Part shown: positions 8,978 to 16,999 of the stretch, one piece after another | Layout of the letters: the number at the start of each line of letters is the position of its first letter | Numbering within the stretch: the stretch's first letter is position 1 | NCBI GenBank assembly: GCA_039975855.1 | Contig: JBDWGH010000002.1 | Location: forward strand, 682,001 to 746,000 | Origin: Litorimonas sp039975855 | GTDB lineage: Bacteria; Pseudomonadota; Alphaproteobacteria; Caulobacterales; Maricaulaceae | Direction: 5' to 3' | DNA: 64,000 nucleotides | Program-made: the position numbers and the translations under genes | The notes under the pieces: model-generated | What the model saw: only the letters and a program-made list of their open reading frames with translations | The model's database searches: none | Told to the model about the DNA's origin: nothing

Positions 8978-10399
8978 CTAATTATTCGGCAAAAGATCCC
9001 AAACCGTAGCGGGGTCGATGCGTTTTCCATTCACATGCGTCTCGATGTGAACATGCGGTCCCGTGCTCTTGCCGGTATTGCCAACAGTCGCAATTTGAGT
9101 GCCCTTGGCGACCCATTGACCTTCTTCAACCGTCGCCGCGTCTAAATGCGCAAACATTGTTTTGGTCCACCCTTCGGTCTCAATGATGACAACCGTTCCG
9201 TAAGCTGGCTTTCCATCATAAAGCTCTGTTGCCGCGCGGATGACACCATCCGCTGGCGCATAAATCGGCGTTCCGGTCGGCGCTTTGATATCCAGGCCGT
9301 GGTGATTACGTGTTTTGCCTTTATTGAAAGGATCACTCGCTGGCCCAAATTTTGATGTCACGACTCCCGATACGATCGGGTTGACCACAGTGTTCACGGT
9401 CTTCGTTGTCGGGGCAGGATCAGCCATGGCCGTGGTCGAAATTGCGAGCGTTCCGGTCAAAGCGATCGCTCCGGCCACACCGCCTAGAACGAGCCTATCA
9501 CGCAGCCGCTTGAATGCGGGCTGCGACCCGTCCATAATATGTTTAATTCTCATCTTTTCGTTCCTTATACGCTGGGTTGAGAAGGAGGCGGCCGGGTATT
9601 GCTGTACCCGGCCCGCCGCTATGTGGAGTGCCCGCAACAGAGTATCTGCATAGGCCTTCCGCATTTGAGGGTCGCGATGGGCGGTCACCGCCATATCACA
9701 ACGAATTTCAGTAGCTTGGCTCCAATGCTCAAACAGGCGGTGTGCAAAAGGCGACATCCAGCACAGGCAAAGCAGGATACGCATCACCAATCCGCATTCA
9801 TCATCCCGCCGCGTAATATGGGCGCGTTCATGAATAAGGATGTCGTGAATTTGCTCGGAACTCACAGCCCCCCGATAGCTCTGCGGGAGGAGGATACGGG
9901 AGTGTTTTGGCTGCCCAAATGGGGTCCACGCAAAGGGTGATTGCACTAGTTTTGAAACCAACACATCATCTTGCCCCGCAATATCGGCGCAATCTGCGGC
10001 GAGTACCAGGCGATGGATCCGATACCGTCCCCAGGCTAATTTTGAGACGGTCAATGCGACGCCGCCAAGATAAAGCGCAATCAGACCAGATTTAACCCAA
10101 GCGAAATTCCAAAGCTGTGTCTCGGCGACAGGTTCCAATTGTCCGCTCGTCATTAATCCGATGGATTGTAACGGCTCATGCAGGGAAAAAACGGATAGCG
10201 CGTCATGTGCCGCCGCACTGGGTATCAACGAAATTATGAGCCCCAAAGCCGGCACACTTACGCAAAGCCAAAGCGCCGTCGCCCAGAGCAGAGGCCACTG
10301 CTCGACCTGTCGATCAATCAGCCGCGCGCCCATTGCCAAGGCCCATACCAGAGCGCTGATGATGAACATCACCGCAATGAATACCAATAGGAACGTCAT
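8978..10399 (-). CDS. BlaR1-like M56 metallopeptidase fused to an M23 peptidase domain
   Basis: The N-terminal half is a membrane-embedded M56 (BlaR1/MecR1) peptidase, with the zinc motif HERAH near residue 190 and flanking hydrophobic segments. After a linker, a hydrophobic stretch near residue 305-325 ends in TTAMADPAP, which resembles a signal peptidase site. The C-terminal 130 residues are an M23 (LytM) domain with its zinc ligands: HHGLD, and HVHIE in place of the usual H-x-H. BlaR1 normally senses beta-lactam through a penicillin-binding domain; here a peptidoglycan-hydrolase fold takes that place, suggesting sensing or processing of cell wall. Such M23/M56 fusions exist in other alphaproteobacteria. 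It directly abuts the BlaI gene (10400) and is co-transcribed with it. Confidence 0.9.
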   Translation of the reverse strand: MTFLLVFIAVMFIISALVWALAMGARLIDRQVEQWPLLWATALWLCVSVPALGLIISLIPSAAAHDALSVFSLHEPLQSIGLMTSGQLEPVAETQLWNFAWVKSGLIALYLGGVALTVSKLAWGRYRIHRLVLAADCADIAGQDDVLVSKLVQSPFAWTPFGQPKHSRILLPQSYRGAVSSEQIHDILIHERAHITRRDDECGLVMRILLCLCWMSPFAHRLFEHWSQATEIRCDMAVTAHRDPQMRKAYADTLLRALHIAAGRVQQYPAASFSTQRIRNEKMRIKHIMDGSQPAFKRLRDRLVLGGVAGAIALTGTLAISTTAMADPAPTTKTVNTVVNPIVSGVVTSKFGPASDPFNKGKTRNHHGLDIKAPTGTPIYAPADGVIRAATELYDGKPAYGTVVIIETEGWTKTMFAHLDAATVEEGQWVAKGTQIATVGNTGKSTGPHVHIETHVNGKRIDPATVWDLLPNN

Positions 10400-10780
10400 C
10401 TATGCGCCCTCATCATCTTGTGGCGAGTTCGCTTTCAGGAAGGCTTCCAACTCGGCGAGCTCCTCCCCTGAAAGGATGTCGCTTTTAACAAGATTGGAGA
10501 CGGGCAGCGGACCATCAAGGCCAAGGACGTCAGCGGCAAAGCTCTGGATAAGGCCTGCGAGTGTCGGGATCTTTTTCGCTTTGGCGCGGTAGATATTCAG
10601 CCCGTGTTTTTCGGTTTGCGTAAGCAGCCCTTTACCCACCATGCGCTCAATCGTCTTGCGCGAGGACGAGCGTGACCAACCCAATGTTTCAGAGATAGAC
10701 GAATGGATTTCCCCAACGCTCGACGCGCCAGAGGCCCAAAGATGTTTTAAAATGACAAGCTCAGAAGAAGACGGTTTCAT
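10400..10780 (-). CDS. BlaI/MecI/CopY family repressor
   Basis: This 126-residue protein is a winged-helix repressor of the BlaI family (LVILKHLWASGASSVGEI at residues 8-25, followed by a recognition helix around SRSSSRKTIERMVGKGLL). Family members dimerise and are inactivated by cleavage by their cognate M56 peptidase. The M56-M23 gene begins at the next base, the typical blaI-blaR1 arrangement. A perfect 26-bp palindrome lies 5 nt upstream of the start codon and is the likely operator, so the pair is probably autoregulated. No beta-lactamase gene is adjacent. Confidence 0.92.
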   Translation of the reverse strand: MKPSSSELVILKHLWASGASSVGEIHSSISETLGWSRSSSRKTIERMVGKGLLTQTEKHGLNIYRAKAKKIPTLAGLIQSFAADVLGLDGPLPVSNLVKSDILSGEELAELEAFLKANSPQDDEGA

Positions 10781-10785
10781 GTCGC

Positions 10786-10811
10786 CTTATGGTGACACAT
10801 GTCACCATAAG
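10786..10811. promoter_or_regulatory. Perfect 26-bp palindrome, predicted BlaI-type operator
   Basis: Arms CTTATGGTGACA and TGTCACCATAAG are exact inverted repeats separated by CA. The site begins 5 nt upstream of the BlaI-family start codon, and AAGGCGAC of the ribosome binding site starts inside its end. The core GACA-CA-TGTC resembles the ACA-NN-TGT core of known BlaI/MecI operators. Binding by the adjacent regulator is inferred. Confidence 0.85.
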
Positions 10812-10866
10812 TCAATTCCCATGTAAGAAAATGGAGAAAGTGTAATTCTAAATGGTTTATTTGGTC

Positions 10867-10894
10867 AAAAAAAAACCGCCCAATCGGGCGGCTT
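10867..10894 (-). terminator. Terminator after sdhA
   Basis: On the minus strand GCCGCCC and GGGCGG pair around GATT and are followed by nine T. It lies about 25 nt past the sdhA stop codon, and so ends the sdhCDA transcript before the BlaI operon and well before sdhB. Confidence 0.9.
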
Positions 10895-10919
10895 TCTGCA
10901 TTTCGATGACCTTTGAAGC

Positions 10920-12704
10920 CTAATAAACCCGTTTCTTCGGCTTAATGTAATCAATCCCGTCGGTCATGGTGTAGTCGTGGACTGGGCGGTAGTCGATTTT
11001 GACTTTATTGGTTTCGCCGTCATACCAAGACAAGGTGTGTTTCATCCATTTCTTGTCATCGCGATCCGGGAAGTCCTCATGCGCGTGAGCGCCGCGGCTT
11101 TCTTTGCGGTTTTCAGCTGAGGCGATTGTCACGCGCGCTTGGGCGACAAGGTTGTCGAGTTCCAGCGTTTCCATCAGATCCGTATTCCAGACCATGGTCT
11201 TATCCGCGACAGAGACGTCTTTGAGCTGTTCCGCAATCGCGGTGACTTTTTCAACGCCTTCAGTCAGGCTTTCCGATGTCCGGTAGACGGAACAATGGGT
11301 CTGCATGGCTTTCTGAAGATCGAGGCGGATATCCGCTGTTTTCTTTGTGCCGTCAGCATTCCGGAATTTCTCGAGGCGTGCAATCGAGTCTGCACCGGCA
11401 TCAGCAGCCAAAGGCTTTTGATCCAAATTCGCCGTGCAGGTTTCTTTCACGCGCAGACCAGCTGCACGTCCAAAGACCACGAGATCGATCAGCGAGTTTG
11501 AGCCGAGACGGTTTGCACCGTGAACGGATACGCAGGCCGCTTCGCCCACAGCCATCAGGCCTTTGACGACTTCATCAGGGTTTTTACCCTTCTTCGTCAG
11601 AACTTCGCCGTGATAATTGGTCTGAATACCGCCCATATTATAGTGGCAGGTTGGCAGAACAGGGATCGGGTCTTTCGTTAGATCGACGCCGGAGAAAATC
11701 TTGGCTGTTTCGGAAATCCCTGGCAGGCGGGAGGCGAGGACTTTCGGGTCCAAATGATCCAGATGCAGGAAGATATGATCTTTATCTTTGCCGACACCGC
11801 GACCTTCGCGGATTTCCATCGTCATCGCGCGGCTGACGAGGTCGCGCGGGGCGAGGTCTTTCACGCTGGGTGCGTAACGCTCCATAAAGCGTTCGCCTTC
11901 GGAGTTGGTTAGATATCCGCCCTCACCGCGTGCGCCCTCTGTGATGAGGCAGCCCGCACCGTAAATGCCAGTTGGGTGAAATTGGATAAACTCCATATCT
12001 TGAACAGGCAAGCCTGCGCGCAGTACCATGGCATTGCCATCGCCGGTACACGTATGAGCAGAAGTCGCGGAGAAGAACATCCGGCCACCGCCGCCTGTGG
12101 CGAGGATAACTGTCTGGGCCCGGAAACGATGCAAAGTGCCATCGTCCAATTTCCAGGCCGTCATGCCGCGGCAAACGCCATCTTCCATGATCAGGTCGAG
12201 CGCGAAATATTCGATAAAGAACTCGGCATTATTGCGTAAGGATTGACCATATAGCGTATGCAGCATGGCGTGACCTGTTCGGTCTGCCGCTGCGCAGGTA
12301 CGCTGTACGGGCGGGCCTTCGCCCATTTCCGTTGTGTGGCCGCCGAACGGGCGCTGATAAATCTTGCCGTCTTCATTCCGAGAGAATGGCATCCCCCAAT
12401 GCTCTAGCTCGTAAACCGCTTTCGGCGCTTCACGGCAGAGATATTCGATTGAATCTTGGTCACCGAGCCAGTCTGACCCTTTAACCGTGTCATACATGTG
12501 CCAGCGCCAATCATCCGGCCCCATATTGCCGAGCGATGCCGCGATGCCGCCTTGCGCTGCGACCGTGTGGGAGCGCGTTGGGAAAACTTTGGTGACACAA
12601 GCCGTTTTCAGGCCAGATTGTGCTGCGCCGAGGGTCGCGCGAAGGCCGGAGCCACCCGCGCCGACAACAACAACGTCGTAAGTATGATCGATCCATTTAG
12701 TCAT
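10920..12704 (-). CDS. sdhA: Succinate dehydrogenase flavoprotein subunit
   Basis: SdhA oxidises succinate to fumarate in complex II. The 594 residues start with an FAD dinucleotide fold (VVVGAGGSGLRATLGAAQSG). The SHTVAAQGG segment contains the histidine that binds FAD covalently. The capping-domain catalytic region (REGRGVGKDKDHIFLHLDH) and the substrate segment HPTGIYGAGCL are present. It follows sdhD by 4 nt and ends at a clear terminator, so the operon is sdhC-sdhD-sdhA without sdhB. Confidence 0.98.
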   Translation of the reverse strand: MTKWIDHTYDVVVVGAGGSGLRATLGAAQSGLKTACVTKVFPTRSHTVAAQGGIAASLGNMGPDDWRWHMYDTVKGSDWLGDQDSIEYLCREAPKAVYELEHWGMPFSRNEDGKIYQRPFGGHTTEMGEGPPVQRTCAAADRTGHAMLHTLYGQSLRNNAEFFIEYFALDLIMEDGVCRGMTAWKLDDGTLHRFRAQTVILATGGGGRMFFSATSAHTCTGDGNAMVLRAGLPVQDMEFIQFHPTGIYGAGCLITEGARGEGGYLTNSEGERFMERYAPSVKDLAPRDLVSRAMTMEIREGRGVGKDKDHIFLHLDHLDPKVLASRLPGISETAKIFSGVDLTKDPIPVLPTCHYNMGGIQTNYHGEVLTKKGKNPDEVVKGLMAVGEAACVSVHGANRLGSNSLIDLVVFGRAAGLRVKETCTANLDQKPLAADAGADSIARLEKFRNADGTKKTADIRLDLQKAMQTHCSVYRTSESLTEGVEKVTAIAEQLKDVSVADKTMVWNTDLMETLELDNLVAQARVTIASAENRKESRGAHAHEDFPDRDDKKWMKHTLSWYDGETNKVKIDYRPVHDYTMTDGIDYIKPKKRVY

Positions 12705-12708
12705 GTGA

Positions 12709-13056
12709 CTATCCTAGAAATGCGAGTTTAATGACGGCGAACGCCACGGACGCCCATAAGATGAAGGCGACGAGCTTGTTCATCAACAGGCCAAATGAGC
12801 GCACTCCGCCGCCGAAGTAATCCATGATGACCTCGTCCATCTCCAGCTTGCAGTACCAGATGGCAGCCGTGAAAAATGCGAGGAAGCCGACCGCGCCAAT
12901 TGGTGTGGAGAGCCAATCCAATACGCCTTGCCCGCCTGCCGGAATAGCGGAAAGCGCGGACCAGATCGCAAAGGGCAATCCGATGATAACGCCCCAGCCT
13001 GTCCACGTATGGATTTTGAAATGTTTCGTACCGTGGTTTTGTGATCCTGCGCTCAT
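12709..13056 (-). CDS. sdhD: Succinate dehydrogenase membrane anchor subunit
   Basis: SdhD is one of the two hydrophobic anchors of complex II. The 115 residues contain three membrane segments (about 20-40, 52-72 and 90-112). The N-terminal part has the H-x-x-x-x-W-x-G style segment (HTWTGWGVIIGLPF). Its ATG overlaps the sdhC stop by 4 nt. The assignment relies on position and topology as much as on motif. Confidence 0.92.
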   Translation of the reverse strand: MSAGSQNHGTKHFKIHTWTGWGVIIGLPFAIWSALSAIPAGGQGVLDWLSTPIGAVGFLAFFTAAIWYCKLEMDEVIMDYFGGGVRSFGLLMNKLVAFILWASVAFAVIKLAFLG

Positions 13057-13445
13057 GAAAAAACTCCTGAAGCTGCGAGGGTTAGGACGGCGGATAACCC
13101 GAGTGAAAAGCCCAGCATGCTGAACGATAAAAGGTTATTCTTCGCCGGATCTAACATCTTTCCTTTGTTCCAAATCGCATGGCGCAGTTGCGCGGCGGCC
13201 ATGAAAACAAAAGCAAACAAAAAGACGAAGAGACCAATCGCGCCTAGCGGCGAGAAGATTAAACCTTCTAGCGGCACTTCATTCGTAAAGGACATGACCA
13301 AGACGCCGACCGCCACGATAAACAGCGCGACATAACAGATGATTGCACTCGCGCGGTGCAGGATCGAACTCATCATCGCGCCGTGCCAGCGCCAGACCTG
13401 CAAATGCGGCGACATGGGCCGCGTATCGTTCCATTCAGATGACAT
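13053..13445 (-). CDS. sdhC: Succinate dehydrogenase cytochrome b subunit
   Basis: SdhC (130 residues) begins with RPMSPHLQVWRWHG and has the family signature SSILHRASAI with the haem-ligand histidine near residue 30. Three membrane segments follow (about 33-55, 65-88 and 105-128). It is the first gene of the sdhCDA operon. The divergent SDR gene starts 202 nt away, and the region between them must hold both promoters. Confidence 0.95.
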   Translation of the reverse strand: MSSEWNDTRPMSPHLQVWRWHGAMMSSILHRASAIICYVALFIVAVGVLVMSFTNEVPLEGLIFSPLGAIGLFVFLFAFVFMAAAQLRHAIWNKGKMLDPAKNNLLSFSMLGFSLGLSAVLTLAASGVFS

Positions 13446-13646
13446 GAAAATTGTCCCTCTTTTAATCTGCGCGCAAGCTAGGCTTCGGCACTAATATGTC
13501 AACGCGAGTCTTCGATAACCGTTCGCAACTAGCTGGATAATTGCAGTAATTTTCACGCCTTAAAGCTCGTCACTTTACTGCGAAACGGAAAGCTTGGTTG
13601 CACGTATCAATCTTGTTACGTTGCTCACGAACAAAGGATCTGAATT

Positions 13647-14651
13647 ATGTCTAACTCACCCAAACTCAATCGCCGCACCCTCATGCTCGGCGCATCCGTT
13701 ACGGCAGCCGCCTATGTTGCAGCCTGTGCCAAGACGACAACAGCGACGGCGCAAGATACGGTTGATCTCTCGGGCGTCTCGATCCTTATCACCGGCTGCT
13801 CGAGCGGGTTTGGACGGTTAGGCGCGGAACATTATGCGCGGCTCGGCGCCAAGGTCTTTGCGACCATGCGCAACTTTCCCCGGCCGGAAGCGACAGAGCT
13901 AGAAGCCCTAGCGAAGTCCGACAATTTGGACATCACGGTTCTGGAAATCGATATCACAAATGACGCGCAAGTGACCGCTGGAGTCGCGGCAGCCTTGGCA
14001 GCTACAGACGGCAAATTGGATGTTCTCATTAATAATGCAGGCATGTCGATCGCTGGACCGATTGAAGCGCAAGACATGGCCGCCACACAGCTGATTTTCG
14101 ATACGAATGTTTACGGTGCGCAGCGTATGGCGAGGGCAGTCCTGCCGTCCATGCGCGCAAATAAGAGCGGATATATCTTCAACGTGACGTCACAGCTTGG
14201 CCGCGTCATTATTCCCGGCTTTGGACAATACTCCCCAACCAAATTCGCGCTGGAAGCCATGAGTGAGCAAATGGCGTATGAAGTCGCGCCACACGGTATC
14301 GATGTGACCATTATCCAACCTGGCGGTTACCCGACAAAAATTTGGTATAATCAAAACGCCCCATCTGCGGCGTTGAAATCTCGCATGAGCGACGATGTCA
14401 TCAACGCCTATCCGGCTTTTACGGCCGGCATGGGCAAACGCGAAGCGGGCGGCGGCGAGTCCGATCCGATGGATATTCCCAACGCCATTGCGACCGCCAT
14501 CTCTCAACCACAAGGTTCGCGACCGCTGCGCATCGCACTGCACCCGGTTGCCAAACCGCAAGAGGCAATCAACAAGGTTTCCGCGCAGATGCAACTCGCA
14601 GTGCTCGGCGACTCGCCTCTCGGCCCCATCGTGAAGAGTGTTTTGGATTAG
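13647..14651 (+). CDS. Short-chain dehydrogenase/reductase with N-terminal export-like leader
   Basis: This 334-residue protein is an SDR. The cofactor motif TGCSSGFG is near residue 49, NNAG near 128, and the catalytic Tyr and Lys are in YSPTKFALE. It carries an unusual leader: NRRTLMLGASVTAAAYVAACA, which looks like a twin-arginine or lipoprotein signal (Cys near residue 27), so the enzyme may be exported; most SDRs are cytoplasmic. AAAGGA lies upstream of the ATG. The substrate is unknown. It is followed by a terminator shared with the convergent gene at 14753. Confidence 0.88.
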   Translation: MSNSPKLNRRTLMLGASVTAAAYVAACAKTTTATAQDTVDLSGVSILITGCSSGFGRLGAEHYARLGAKVFATMRNFPRPEATELEALAKSDNLDITVLEIDITNDAQVTAGVAAALAATDGKLDVLINNAGMSIAGPIEAQDMAATQLIFDTNVYGAQRMARAVLPSMRANKSGYIFNVTSQLGRVIIPGFGQYSPTKFALEAMSEQMAYEVAPHGIDVTIIQPGGYPTKIWYNQNAPSAALKSRMSDDVINAYPAFTAGMGKREAGGGESDPMDIPNAIATAISQPQGSRPLRIALHPVAKPQEAINKVSAQMQLAVLGDSPLGPIVKSVLD

Positions 14652-14682
14652 ACGAACACGGCTTCGTAACATCGGAAACAAA

Positions 14683-14711
14683 AAAAGCGCTGACCCGAAG
14701 GCAGCGCTTTT
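14683..14711. terminator. Bidirectional terminator between convergent genes
   Basis: AAAAGCGCTG and CAGCGCTTTT pair around ACCCGAAGG. The A and T ends give a T run on both strands, so it can stop the SDR transcript (+) and the transcript of the repeat lipoprotein gene (-). Confidence 0.85.
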
Positions 14712-14752
14712 CAAACTGTAAGGTCCAAGCTGTGTTAGCTTGGGGGTAGGAC

Positions 14753-15226
14753 CTATTCGTCTTTTTTCGTCTCATAGGTCGTATCTGACCCAGCATCTTT
14801 TGCTTTTTTGACAGCGCCTTCGACGTCATCTTTTGCTTCAGCGGCCATTTCCGCAGCATCCGTCATGGCTTCGCCAGTTTTCTCTGCCGCGTTTTTAACG
14901 CCATCTTTTGCATCAGACGCCATTTCGCCAGCTTTGTCCGCCGCATCGCCCATAGCTTCGCCAGTCTTATCCGCAGCGGCTTTCACGCCGTCTTTCGCGT
15001 CAGAAGCCATTTCGCCAGCTTTGTCCGCTGCATCGCCCATGGCTTCGCCCGTTTTTTCAGCTGCGTTTTTGACGCCGTCTTTGGCATCAGAAGCAACTTC
15101 GCTGGCTTTATCTGCTGTAGCGGCAGCCGCGTCTTTTGTTTTGCTAACGGCTTCGTCTGCGGCTTTACAGCCCGCAAAAGCCAATGATGCGCCTAAAAGC
15201 GCTGTGAAAATATATTTTGATTGCAT
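14753..15226 (-). CDS. Lipoprotein with three 29-residue LEA-like helical repeats
   Basis: The 157-residue product has a lipoprotein signal (SLAFAGC, Cys20) and a mature part almost wholly built of Ala, Lys, Asp and Glu. Residues 47-133 are three tandem 29-residue units, each beginning DAKDGVK and containing TGEAM and A(D/E)KAG-like segments with an 11-residue sub-period. The pattern predicts long amphipathic helices like those of late embryogenesis abundant (LEA) or apolipoprotein-type proteins, often linked to desiccation or membrane protection. No catalytic motif is present. Function is inferred from composition only. Confidence 0.8.
   Translation of the reverse strand: MQSKYIFTALLGASLAFAGCKAADEAVSKTKDAAAATADKASEVASDAKDGVKNAAEKTGEAMGDAADKAGEMASDAKDGVKAAADKTGEAMGDAADKAGEMASDAKDGVKNAAEKTGEAMTDAAEMAAEAKDDVEGAVKKAKDAGSDTTYETKKDE
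14828..15088 (-). repeat. Three tandem 87-nt coding repeats
   Basis: Units at 15088-15002, 15001-14915 and 14914-14828 encode the 29-residue repeats. The first two are nearly identical in protein; the third drifts at its end (TDAAEMAAEAK). Length polymorphism between strains is expected. Confidence 0.8.
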
Positions 15227-15377
15227 GACAATCTCCCAATTAAATAACCCCCAGAGCGGCTATACAGGTATATTATCCTTATCCAAGGGGCAAAACCAGC
15301 CGCTATAGGTCCGAGGCGCAGAGCTGTTTTTTGGAGATACAGCGCCTGCGTTTAAGCACTTAAAAGCTGAAACGCCC

Positions 15378-15434
15378 TTAGACGGCGAACCGGTTTTGGT
15401 CTTTGATATGGGATTTGATGCGGCGGAATAACAT
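15378..15434 (-). pseudogene. Relic start of a fourth DUF6090-like paralogue
   Basis: Just after the stop of the gene at 15434-16195, and overlapping it as TAATG, an ATG opens a frame of 18 codons. It begins MLFRRIKSHIKDQ and ends NRFAV before TAA. This matches the start of the three intact upstream paralogues (for example MLLRRISKHVKDQNWFAV). No further family sequence is seen beyond it, so it looks like the stump of a deleted tandem copy. Confidence 0.8.
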
Positions 15435-16195
15435 TATCGTCGCTCCAACTCTTGTTTTACAATATCAATGGCCTCCTGAGCCGCCTTATTCTGAGCCCCC
15501 AAGGTTTGCGACAGAGAGACGACCTGCCCCATCCACTGCGTTAAATGTGGTTTTATATTTGGGTTGCCGACGATCTCATCAACCAAGCTTTTGGCCTCAG
15601 CATCCGATATCCCCTCGGGACAGTCCAAAACATAGGTTTCCAACCCGTTTTTAATTGACCAACAGTTATCCCAATAAAATTCCTGAGCTTCTAGGCTAAT
15701 GATTTGCCTAACTAATGACCGATAGACCGGTAGTTCGTTGATCGCGATTGAATTGTTTATATTTATCTGAATGTAGACTTCGACGGCATCCACGATAGTC
15801 GTATTTTCTGGAAAACCTTGTTCGCGCATCGTGTTATACGCAGAGAGAGTGACGTTTAAATCTTGCCACTGCGACGCATGCATAAAATCGACAAGAACAT
15901 TCCAACAATTTTTATCACAGTCATTTGGGCGAGCCAGAGTCGAGAGGGATCGACGACCCGCATCAGCCGCCTGTTGGTAGGCATGTGACTTGGCGCCAAC
16001 AACCTCGATTGATCCCTCAAGTTCTTTTTTGAGTTCGATTAAAGCCTGTGTTTCTTTGCGATGCTCCGCTCGCCCTTCATTCCAATTCGTGATCTGAAAC
16101 GCGATGAGGATGCCGACGACGACGATGAAAAAGTCGAGTCCAACGGCAAACCAGTTTTGGTCTTTCACGTGTTTAGATATTCTTCGAAGTAACAT
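15434..16195 (-). CDS. Single-span membrane protein, DUF6090-like (paralogue 1)
   Basis: The 253 residues begin with a conserved cytoplasmic piece (RRISKHVKDQNWFAV), one membrane helix (residues 18-38, FFIVVVGILIAFQITNW) and the family mark NWNEGRAE, then a long helical soluble domain. This is the pattern of a widespread family resembling DUF6090, whose function is unknown. Of the three tandem paralogues here, only the first 50 residues are alike; the soluble domains have diverged. This copy has two Cys near residue 94-98 and more at 168 and 180. AGGGGCG precedes the ATG. Confidence 0.75.
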   Translation of the reverse strand: MLLRRISKHVKDQNWFAVGLDFFIVVVGILIAFQITNWNEGRAEHRKETQALIELKKELEGSIEVVGAKSHAYQQAADAGRRSLSTLARPNDCDKNCWNVLVDFMHASQWQDLNVTLSAYNTMREQGFPENTTIVDAVEVYIQININNSIAINELPVYRSLVRQIISLEAQEFYWDNCWSIKNGLETYVLDCPEGISDAEAKSLVDEIVGNPNIKPHLTQWMGQVVSLSQTLGAQNKAAQEAIDIVKQELERR

Positions 16196-16297
16196 GCTAC
16201 GCCCCTAATCCCATAGAAAGAACATAATGCTTGCCAGGATACTGTCTAGTGATGGTTGAGCGGCTCTCTTTGGACATTTCAGGACGCTAAATTTTTA

Positions 16298-16999
16298 TTA
16301 TTCCAACTCTTGCTTCAGCAATGATTTAATTTCTAACGCCATGTCCAGTGATTGGCTTTGCCATTGTTCTCTCAGGATTTGCGTGCGGTAAATGACTTGG
16401 AGTTCGGGTTCCAATTCAACTAACTTATCCCAATGAAAACCAACTGGCACATAGGTGGTTTCATATTTAGTGTCAGCGACTGAATACTGAACAGCTCGAT
16501 CTATTGCGATAGAGTCTCTTACACCGAGTTGGCTATTTAGAAGGACTTCATCTGCTTCATTGCTGCGTCTATAACTCGCTAACTTATCGCGTAACTCTTC
16601 GTTTCGAATTTTTGATAACTCTCCTGTGGCGACCAGTTCCAAATAGGTCGCGGAGAATTCCATATTCACCCAGACTTCGTTGATTTTTTTTAGATCTTCT
16701 ACAAACTCACCTTCAAATTCGGGGCGGTTTCCTGATCGAATATGAGAAATCACGCTTTGTATCGCAGGAATTTGTTCTTTCATGTGGGGATTTAAATAAT
16801 TTCCTTGGACAATGATGCGGTCAAAATCGCCGTTTAACCGCGTTAGCCAGACATGTTCTTGTTTGCGTTCACCCCGCGCCTCACTCCAATTCGTAATCTG
16901 AAACGCGATGAGTATGCCCACGACGACGATGAAAAAGTCGAGCGCGACCGCGAACCAGTTTTGCTCGCGGATGTGTTTTGTCAGGGAACGGAGGCGCAT
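16298..16999 (-). CDS. Single-span membrane protein, DUF6090-like (paralogue 2)
   Basis: This 233-residue paralogue has the same N-terminus (RSLTKHIREQNWFAVALDF, membrane helix ending ITNWSEARGE) and a helical, probably coiled-coil, soluble part. Its ATG overlaps the stop of paralogue 3 as TAATG, so translation of the two is coupled. About 100 nt separate it from paralogue 1. Function unknown. Confidence 0.75.
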   Translation of the reverse strand: MRLRSLTKHIREQNWFAVALDFFIVVVGILIAFQITNWSEARGERKQEHVWLTRLNGDFDRIIVQGNYLNPHMKEQIPAIQSVISHIRSGNRPEFEGEFVEDLKKINEVWVNMEFSATYLELVATGELSKIRNEELRDKLASYRRSNEADEVLLNSQLGVRDSIAIDRAVQYSVADTKYETTYVPVGFHWDKLVELEPELQVIYRTQILREQWQSQSLDMALEIKSLLKQELE

